From positions 1 through 39,317 of the forward strand of contig JAJHRM010000008.1 of the NCBI GenBank assembly GCA_020832965.1: a stretch of DNA of 39,317 nucleotides, in the 5' to 3' direction. This stretch comes from Thermofilum sp. GTDB lineage: Archaea > Thermoproteota > Thermoprotei > Thermofilales > Thermofilaceae. Shown piece by piece: positions 33,825 through 39,317 of the stretch. Numbering within the stretch: the first letter of the stretch is position 1; the number at the start of each line of letters is the position of its first letter. The notes beneath the pieces are model-generated. The model was not told the DNA's origin. It was given only the letters and a program-made list of their open reading frames with translations, and did not search any database. The position numbers and the translations under genes are program-made.

Positions 33825-34085
33825 TCACCCCTCCCTCACCATAGTTATAGCCTTAAAAGGACACTCCTGTGCGCACACTCCACAACCCTTACAGTACTCA
33901 TAGTCTATCCTCACGATCTTATGCAGGTCATCAACCTCAATGGAGCCCTCAGGACAATAAAGCCAACAAACACCACAAAGCTTACACTTGGACACGTCGA
34001 CTACCGGTCTCTCTGTACGCCAAGACCCAGCAGATACAGCACCAACTGTCGGCCTAGCCAAAAGCTTAACTGCACTTCCTGACAT
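33825..34085 (-). CDS. porD: Pyruvate:ferredoxin oxidoreductase delta subunit (2[4Fe-4S])
   Basis: An 86-residue ferredoxin-like subunit from ATG 34085. CKLCGVCWLYCPEG and CKGCGVCAQECPFK are two complete C-x2-C-x2-C-x3-C-P motifs that carry electrons from the TPP site to ferredoxin. The frame is open upstream to 34127, but MSGSAVKLLARP gives the usual length. It overlaps the end of porC by 20 bases. Confidence 0.93.
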   Translation of the reverse strand: MSGSAVKLLARPTVGAVSAGSWRTERPVVDVSKCKLCGVCWLYCPEGSIEVDDLHKIVRIDYEYCKGCGVCAQECPFKAITMVREG

Positions 34086-34623
34086 CCTCCCACCCCTTCT
34101 TAACAGCCTCAACATTTTCTTCAACATGGGACTTAATAAGACCCTTTACCGCCCCCTCCACATGTGAGAAATCTAGCCCACCATATGCCCTTGCAACCGC
34201 GCCAAGCATAGGCATGTTCACCAGGACTATGCCCGCAAGCCTCAGCCCCAACGACTCCGCTACAGAAACAGCATCGAGACAGTAAGTCTCCACTCCGCTA
34301 GGCAAGCTAACCTTACGCCCGGCACTATTTACAACTATTTTCCCGCCCTGCTTCAAGAAAGCCTCGACTTTAAAAGTGGCCAGCAACGTGGGGTCTAGAA
34401 TGGCAACCAAATCAGCACTGGTTACGCGAGCCCTGCTGAGAATCCTCTCACTGGAAATTCTGTTGTACGCAAATACCGGTGCACCCCTCCTCTCAGCACC
34501 AAAGAAAGGTATAGCAAGCGCATATTTGCCGCTCCTGATTAACGCCTCGGCTAACAGAGTGGCAGCAGTCACCGCGCCTTGCCCGCCCCTACCAAGCCAA
34601 ATAACATCAAATACCGGTTCCAT
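34066..34623 (-). CDS. porC: Pyruvate:ferredoxin oxidoreductase gamma subunit
   Basis: A 185-residue subunit, first gene of the porCDAB operon. FDVIWLGRGGQGAVTAATLL is the family opening, followed by PFFGAERRGAPVFAYNRIS and the LVNMPMLGAVARAYGG segment. ATG 34623 is chosen because the minus-strand TATA box AGTATATAAATT (about 34649-34660) predicts a start about 5 bases upstream; an in-frame start at 34680 would lie before the TATA box. The whole operon is then expressed from this promoter. Confidence 0.93.
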   Translation of the reverse strand: MEPVFDVIWLGRGGQGAVTAATLLAEALIRSGKYALAIPFFGAERRGAPVFAYNRISSERILSRARVTSADLVAILDPTLLATFKVEAFLKQGGKIVVNSAGRKVSLPSGVETYCLDAVSVAESLGLRLAGIVLVNMPMLGAVARAYGGLDFSHVEGAVKGLIKSHVEENVEAVKKGWEDVRKCS

Positions 34624-34726
34624 GGCGCTACACGCACAGGCATATCCAGGAAATTTATATACTTTGTCAGGGGGTAACACAGAATGTTACATTTATAGCA
34701 CTTTATGTATAGATGCAATCCAGAAA

Positions 34727-34734
34727 TTTATATA
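34727..34734 (+). promoter_or_regulatory. TATA box of the aminotransferase gene
   Basis: TTTATATA is centred about 26 bases upstream of ATG 34757, so the transcript is leaderless and the upstream in-frame extension to 34376 is not translated. The divergent porC promoter is a separate box about 75 bases away. Confidence 0.65.
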
Positions 34735-34756
34735 CCTGCCGTTAGTAGTTTATAAG

Positions 34757-36091
34757 ATGATGAAACCAAAAATAATTGTCACTCCCCCGGGACCGAAATC
34801 AATGGAGATAGTAAAGAAAGACTCCGAGCTACTCATGCAGAGCTTCATGAGGTGGTACCCTTTAGTAGTGCGGCGAGCCTACGGCGTGTGGATCGAGGAT
34901 GTTGACGGCAATGTTTACCTGGACTTTAACTCTGGAATAGGAGTAACAAATACTGGGCATACGCATCCAAAAGTCGTAAAAGCTCTGAAGGAACAGGCCG
35001 AGAAATTCCTCCACTATTCACTGACAGACTTCATGTACGAGGAGCCGGTTAAGTTAGCCGAAAAGCTTTCCCAAATAACCCCCGGAAACTTCTCAAAGAA
35101 AGTCTTCTACACGAATAGCGGGGCAGAGTCTATAGAGGCTGCTATAAAAACTGCCAGAGGACATTTTAAGGGCACGAGACCCTACATTATCGCCTTCATC
35201 GGTTCCTTCCACGGGAGAACCTACGGCTCCCTTTCCCTAACGAGTAGCAAGCCCGTTCAGCGAAGGCACCTGGGCCCACTGCTCCCGGGAGTGTACCACG
35301 CGCTGTACCCCTACTGCTATCGCTGCCCTTTCAGGCAAAAATACCCCGAATGTGACTTGTGGTGTGTAGACTTCATTGAGGAATGGATGCTTAAAAAGCA
35401 CGTTCCACCGGAAGAAGTCTCGGCCGTAATCGCTGAGCCGATAGCGGGGGAGGGCGGATACATAGTTCCGCCGCCGGACTTCTTCAAGAGGCTTAAGGAA
35501 CTGGCCGACAAGTATGGCTTCCTACTCATGGTAGACGAGGTTCAAAGCGGCATGGGCAGGACGGGTAAATGGTTCGCAATTGAGCACTTCGGCGTGACAC
35601 CAGACATAATAGCAGTCGCCAAGGGAATAGCCAGCGGCCTACCCCTAGGAGCAATCATAGGAAAAGCAGAAGTAATGGACCTACCCCCGGGCTCCCACGC
35701 CTCAACATTCGGCGGAAACCCAGTAAGCTGTGCAGCCGCACTAGCAACCATACAGGTAATCGAAGAAGAAAAACTACTCGAGAACGCCACAAGGGTGGGA
35801 GAATACGCGATGAAGAGGCTAAGAGAAATGCAGACAGAGATACCCGCAATAGGAGACGTCAGGGGCAAAGGACTAATGATAGGCGCAGAACTCGTAACAG
35901 AGAAAGGAGACCCAAACATAAAACTACTACAGCTAACCCTCGACACGGCATTCAAAAAAGGACTACTCGTCATAGGCGCAGGCCTAAGCACAATAAGGAT
36001 TGCACCACCACTCACAATCACACAAGAACAAATGGAAACAGGACTAACCATACTAGAAGAATCAATAAAAGAAGCACAAAGAAAACTCTAA
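34757..36091 (+). CDS. Class III pyridoxal-phosphate aminotransferase (4-aminobutyrate/ornithine type)
   Basis: A 444-residue fold type I enzyme. YLDFNSGIGVTNTGHTHPKV, FYTNSGAESIEAAIK (phosphate loop), FHGRTYGSLSLT, the cofactor Asp in LLMVDEVQSGMGRTG and the Schiff-base Lys in IIAVAKGIASGLPLG are all present. A Cys-rich insertion (YPYCYRCPFRQKYPECDLWC) occurs in archaeal members, some of which are amino-acid racemases or broad aminotransferases, so the substrate is uncertain. Codon third positions switch to nearly all A or C after about 35590 while the protein stays conserved. Confidence 0.9.
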   Translation: MMKPKIIVTPPGPKSMEIVKKDSELLMQSFMRWYPLVVRRAYGVWIEDVDGNVYLDFNSGIGVTNTGHTHPKVVKALKEQAEKFLHYSLTDFMYEEPVKLAEKLSQITPGNFSKKVFYTNSGAESIEAAIKTARGHFKGTRPYIIAFIGSFHGRTYGSLSLTSSKPVQRRHLGPLLPGVYHALYPYCYRCPFRQKYPECDLWCVDFIEEWMLKKHVPPEEVSAVIAEPIAGEGGYIVPPPDFFKRLKELADKYGFLLMVDEVQSGMGRTGKWFAIEHFGVTPDIIAVAKGIASGLPLGAIIGKAEVMDLPPGSHASTFGGNPVSCAAALATIQVIEEEKLLENATRVGEYAMKRLREMQTEIPAIGDVRGKGLMIGAELVTEKGDPNIKLLQLTLDTAFKKGLLVIGAGLSTIRIAPPLTITQEQMETGLTILEESIKEAQRKL

Positions 36092-36184
36092 AAAACTACC
36101 CTTTCTCCAGCCCCCAACATTATAAGCACCTACTCCGCAAAGAAAAAATTTATTACCCAAAAACACCTCTAAATACCGACCTTT

Positions 36185-36283
36185 GGGCCCGTAGCTCAGC
36201 CAGGAGGAGCACCCGGCTCATAAGCGCGCGGCGCGCGCTAAAACACCGGGGGGTCCCGGGTTCGAATCCCGGCGGGCCCACCA
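36185..36283 (+). tRNA. tRNA with CAU anticodon (elongator Met or Ile2) with a GC-rich intron
   Basis: GGGCCCG (36185-36191) pairs with CGGGCCC, then A73 and an encoded CCA. The D-arm is GCTC ... GAGC, the anticodon loop CTCATAA with stem CCCGG/CCGGG, which lacks the GGG/CCC pairs of initiators. A 22-nt intron follows position 37 and contains GCGCGC-GGC-GCGCGC, a perfect hairpin. The T-arm is CCGGG TTCGAAT CCCGG. Met versus lysidine/agmatidine-type Ile2 cannot be settled here. A TATA box CTAAATAC lies about 25 bases upstream. Confidence 0.88.
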
Positions 36284-36434
36284 CATGGGAAGTTTCTAAT
36301 TGCTTCATAGCTTTAATGGTGTCTCGATGACTTCGTCTTCCCTGTATGTTTCTGTATGGTTTTTGGGAAAAGTTGTTTTCTGTTAAAACAGCATGCGTGA
36401 TGAAGATTTCCGTTGGGTTCTTGCCGATTAGAAG

Positions 36435-37729
36435 ATGCGGACACTTCCGAGTGTTGTTGAACGAGAGGTCAAGTTGCCCCTTGACCCGACCTATATCGTC
36501 ACGGTTACGGGTCCAAGACAAGCGGGAAAGACGTATAGGCTTTTCCAGCTGGTAGGCGAGCTTCTGGCGAGGGGTGTGCCGGGGCAACATTCTCTACGTT
36601 AACTTTGAGCATGATAGCTAAGGAGGCTTGACGCTAACGATCTCGAAGACATGGTTAAAGTCTACTACGAGATGTTTGAGCCCACGGGGAACCAGCCTGT
36701 ATACATGCTCCTCGACGAGGTCCAGCTCGTAAACAACTGGGACAAGTGGGTCCGCAGGGTCCACGACTCGGGAAGGTTCAAAATATGCGTAACGGGGTCT
36801 ACATCAAAGCTTACAAGCAGGGAGATAGCAGACGCCCTTAGGGGCAGAAGCGTAGACTATACAGTCTTCCCATTCAGCTTCCGGGAATTCCTCAAGGCAA
36901 AAGGAGCGGAGATTCGGGACCCTGAGACCCTTGCATACCTAGAGGAAAGAGGCGCAGTGCTACGCCTACTCAGAGAGTACCTTATGTTTGGGGGTTTCCC
37001 GAGAGTAGTCCTGGCAGAGACGTCCGAGGAAAAAAAGAAACCTCCTCAAGTCCCATTATAATGCCATATTCTACAGGGACCTAGTCGAAAGGTGCAGGCT
37101 GGACCCAGGCGTCCTCGACCTCGTGCTCTCCACCCTCGTCACAGGCGCGACAGGTCTATTCAGCGTTTCAAAGCTCTACAACTTTTCAAAGTCACTGGGA
37201 TACAGGACAAGCAAAGCCAAACTTATAGAATACGTCGAGTGCGCCAGGCAGGCCTACCTAGTACTCCTCTCCGAGATCTATTCCCCCACAATTAGAAACA
37301 GGAAACAGTACCCCAAAAAAAGCCTACATAATAGACAACGGTATAATCACTACCCTGAGCACAGAATCTACAGAAAACCTCGGTAAACTAATGGAAAACA
37401 TTGTCGCAGTCGAGCTAGCCCGAAACAGCTACACACTAAACTACTGGAGAGAATACGGCAAAAGGGAAGGCCCAGAAGTAGACTTCGTAATTACAGAGGG
37501 GCACAGACCAAGACAACTCATACAAGTCACCTATGCATCAAGCAAGACAGAAATAAAGCCGGGAGAAAAAGCCGCACTCATAAAGGCATCCATAGAACTC
37601 CAAACAACCCAGGCACTAGTAATAACCTGGGACCTCAAAGCCCAGGAACAACACGGCAACCTAAAAATAACATACATCCCACTCTGGCTATGGCTACTGC
37701 AACCCCAAAAATACCTACCACAACACTAG
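36435..37729 (+). pseudogene. Frameshifted AAA family ATPase with DUF4143 C-terminal domain
   Basis: The pieces of one archaeal AAA ATPase lie in order but in changing frames. Frame 0 gives MRTLPSVVEREVKLPLDP and Walker A GPRQAGKTYRLFQL. A one-base shift near 36582 gives NILYVNFEHDS, restored near 36620. Frame 0 then runs to 37061 with Walker B YMLLDEVQLVNNW and CVTGSTSKL. Two further +1 shifts, at A7 runs 37030-37036 and 37315-37321, are needed to continue to SHYNAIFYRDLVER and then KKAYIIDNG and the DUF4143 end (EVDFVI). At least four indels argue for decay; the two A7 runs could also be slippage sites or sequencing errors. Such ATPases are mobile in archaea and this one sits beside a tRNA gene. 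Confidence 0.85.
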
Positions 37730-38151
37730 CCAATAAGCCAGCCCAAGCAAGCTAGACCCAGCCATCCAACAATACAAGAACAAACCAAAGACCCACCACA
37801 AGCTCATCCACAAACAAACACCACTAGGACCCCTTAACAGGAAAACCCTTTGCGTACCATAAGGAACATATATAAAAACCTCCCTTACGCTCTCTTTCTC
37901 CAAACCACAGTGCGTGCTACAGGAACCCTAACACCGTCCCATTCACACTAAGTACAGTGCTCTCAGAAGACCTTCGCTCCACAACATGGAACAAAAGCTC
38001 CTGTAACCTCTCCTCTTAACCCTCTCCCTGTCGCCTAGCCCCGAGAAATAGGAGACAATAATTCCCAGTACCAGCAAAGCTAACGCGCACTACGTGCTAG
38101 CTCAGCTTGGGCTGCACAAAAGACAATTTTAAGTGCGTTACCCGTAAACGG
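37730..38151. other. A/C-rich intergenic region, no gene seen
   Basis: These 422 bases carry no convincing gene. The plus strand is extremely rich in A and C (50 of 60 bases at 37741-37800). A TATA-like ATATATAAAA (about 37868-37877) could serve either strand, but nothing recognisable follows. An inverted repeat AGCTA ... TAGCT around GCAC-TAC-GTGC lies at about 38079-38103, in the region downstream of the HTH-CBS gene, and may be a terminator or operator. Confidence 0.5.
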
Positions 38152-38730
38152 CTACTGGCGCGGCTTCGCCGTCAATAGAAGCTTAGCAATATCACTCTTA
38201 GTAATAATGCCCACGATCTTCAACTCGTCCTCCACAAGGACCGCGGGCATCCCCCTGCTCAGCATCCTAGCTACACTCCGTATCTTGGTCGAGCAAGAGA
38301 TGATCGGCAACGGGTCCGACATCACGTCCGCAGCAGTTAAGGCTGCAGCCCTAGCATTTTCCCTAATAAATGCCCTTAAAACATCGTCATCAAAAACCGT
38401 TCCAATATTCTCAGACATGTTCTCATTGAGAACCGGCAGCTGGCTGAACCCCCTCTCCCACATGATCCTAGCAACCTCTAAAAGGCTCGTGGATGGCAAG
38501 ACGTACACCACGGGCTTAGACATCACCTCACAAGCCGTTAGCTCCTCCTCCATGAATTCCTCGAGCGCCTGAAAGATCCTCATCAGCGTAGATACCCTGG
38601 GATTCACCTTGCCAGACTCGATCCTAGCAATTAAGCTCTGACTCACCCCCGCCCTCTGAGCAAGCTCGGCTTGCGTCAGACCTGCACGCCGCCTAAGCAG
38701 ACGTAGCTCCTCCGGAGACGGTATTGGCAT
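38152..38730 (-). CDS. HTH (XRE) and CBS-pair transcriptional regulator
   Basis: A 192-residue protein. Residues 5-58 form an XRE helix-turn-helix (LRLLRRRAGLTQAELAQRAG, SLIARIESGKVNPRVSTL), then two CBS domains (about 65-125, ACEVMSKPVVYVLPSTSL, and 132-188, AADVMSDPLPIISCSTKI). CBS pairs often bind adenosine nucleotides, so DNA binding may respond to energy state or SAM. Targets are unknown. ATG 38730 is preferred over TTG 38742: a TATA-like stretch in 38753-38765 (minus strand) starts transcription near it. Confidence 0.92.
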   Translation of the reverse strand: MPIPSPEELRLLRRRAGLTQAELAQRAGVSQSLIARIESGKVNPRVSTLMRIFQALEEFMEEELTACEVMSKPVVYVLPSTSLLEVARIMWERGFSQLPVLNENMSENIGTVFDDDVLRAFIRENARAAALTAADVMSDPLPIISCSTKIRSVARMLSRGMPAVLVEDELKIVGIITKSDIAKLLLTAKPRQ

Positions 38731-38770
38731 ACCAAAAAGCAATTAACCTCAAGCATTTTTAACATTTATG

Positions 38771-38824
38771 GTAGTGATGACTCCTAGCCGGATGACAAGT
38801 GATTAAGAGCCTAAAAACTGAGCC
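38771..38824 (+). ncRNA. C/D box guide sRNA candidate
   Basis: C GTGATGA (38774-38780) is a perfect match. An 11-nt guide, D'-like ATGA (38792-38795), C'-like GTGATTA (38799-38805), a 12-nt guide AGAGCCTAAAAA and D CTGA (38818-38821) follow. GGT before and GCC after can form a short terminal stem. It lies divergent to the HTH-CBS gene. D' is imperfect and no strong TATA box is seen at the expected distance. The D guide would target TTTTTAGGCTCT. Confidence 0.48.
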
Positions 38825-38936
38825 GCTCAGAACAGAACCTTCAGTCACATTTATCAGCCGTCACAAACAGGGAAAAGCCCCTATTCAAAATACTCATCCA
38901 TCAAACTGGGACCCATTACAACAACGGGGAAAAGAT

Positions 38937-39317
38937 TTAGCTCCTCCTCTCAATAATCGTGAATACGCCCCCTCGAAGCTTGCACCAGAGGAGAACCACA
39001 ATGTGCGTAAGCGGGTTAAGAAGCAACAGCGCCCTGTAAGGCTCCGAGACGTAAAGAAGCCTGTAGAACACCGGCGACGCTATAATCACCACAAACGCTG
39101 AAAACGATAGGATAGAGCTCAGCGTCATCGCCCTCTTCACGGTCACAGCTAATAAAACGGCCAGCGGCACAAAAAACACATACATCAAGGCTATCCCTGC
39201 CAGATACACGGCAACATCCACGATGCCCACAGTCCACGCCAACACCAATGAGCACAGCGCTACCGGGGGCATACTTATCAAGAGCACCGTCACAGCAATG
39301 AAGGACGCAAGTATCTC
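38937..39317 (-). CDS. ABC-2 type transporter permease, C-terminal part (5' end outside window)
   Basis: The frame is open from the right edge to the stop at 38937, giving about 126 residues. Four hydrophobic segments are visible, and the motif region SPVFYRLLYVSEPYRALLLL then NPLTHIVVLLW is typical of the end of ABC-2 permeases, where the Pro-Phe loop precedes the last helix. The substrate and the ATPase partner are outside the window. An internal ATG/GTG at 39293 is not needed as a start. Confidence 0.8.
   Translation of the reverse strand, partial: EILASFIAVTVLLISMPPVALCSLVLAWTVGIVDVAVYLAGIALMYVFFVPLAVLLAVTVKRAMTLSSILSFSAFVVIIASPVFYRLLYVSEPYRALLLLNPLTHIVVLLWCKLRGGVFTIIERRS

Noticed and set aside
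37029..37045. Programmed -1 frameshifting at A-AAA-AAG in the ATPase relic
   Set aside because: The heptamer is there, but a -1 shift leads to the wrong frame; +1 is required to continue the protein.
37715..37903. Minus-strand frame of 62 hydrophobic codons
   Set aside because: The hydrophobic residues follow from the extreme A/C content of the opposite strand; no ribosome site or homologue pattern.
1..39317. CRISPR arrays, complete insertion sequences or integrases
   Set aside because: No regularly spaced repeats, transposase or recombinase motifs were found on either strand; only the ATPase relic hints at mobility.

Overview
This window looks like the chromosome of a hyperthermophilic crenarchaeon (Thermoprotei), most likely from the Thermofilum lineage. 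Archaeal information-processing genes cover most of it: DnaG, aIF5B, MCM with GINS23, Hel308, Cdc6, the exosome Rrp4/41/42 set, a proteasome alpha subunit, SBDS, SRP54, L7Ae, S28e, L24e, L37Ae and RpoP. All five tRNA genes carry introns, two of them carry two, and several introns lie outside the anticodon loop, as in Thermoproteales and Thermofilales. Promoters are archaeal TATA boxes and many genes are leaderless. The lineage is inferred from gene content and tRNA introns, not from a database search.

Layout. 1-3029 (minus): a type IV pilus/secretion-type ATPase followed by a truncated P-loop protein with a deoxyribosyltransferase-like tail. 3030-4517: a candidate C/D sRNA, a methyltransferase and tRNA-Val. 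4581-9758 (plus): an agmatinase-type ureohydrolase, RpoP, aIF1, Hsp20, a flavodiiron protein, SRP54 and a PRC-barrel protein. 9759-13903 (plus): a candidate structured RNA, DnaG, L24e, a candidate pseudoknot, aIF5B and a C/D sRNA. 13918-19588 (minus): a replication/repair operon GINS23-MCM-Hel308 downstream of S28e and L7Ae. 19667-25110 (plus): an m5C RNA methyltransferase, then proteasome alpha, SBDS, Rrp4, Rrp41, Rrp42 and L37Ae. 25090-29325: KsgA/Dim1, tRNA-His, tRNA-Ser, a GPN-loop GTPase, Cdc6 and tRNA-Glu, with a diverged intergenic element present twice. 29354-36283: a TrmJ-like methyltransferase and a DUF2070 membrane protein sharing a palindromic TATA box, the pyruvate:ferredoxin oxidoreductase operon porCDAB, a class III aminotransferase and a CAU tRNA. 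36435-39317: a frameshifted AAA ATPase relic, an HTH-CBS regulator, a C/D sRNA candidate and the end of an ABC-2 permease.

How it fits together. RNA processing is over-represented. L7Ae binds the kink-turns of C/D sRNAs, and up to four C/D sRNA candidates lie in the same window, alongside a NOL1/NOP2/Sun methyltransferase, a SpoU methyltransferase, KsgA and the exosome. The replication genes form one operon (GINS23-MCM-Hel308, the helicase ending in a PCNA-binding motif), with Cdc6 further along. The metabolic part is anaerobic and ferredoxin-linked (Por, flavodiiron protein).

The least explained signals are the structured RNA before dnaG, the interlocking helices between L24e and aIF5B, the paired intergenic elements beside tRNA genes, and a strong A+C versus G+T strand bias that ignores gene direction.
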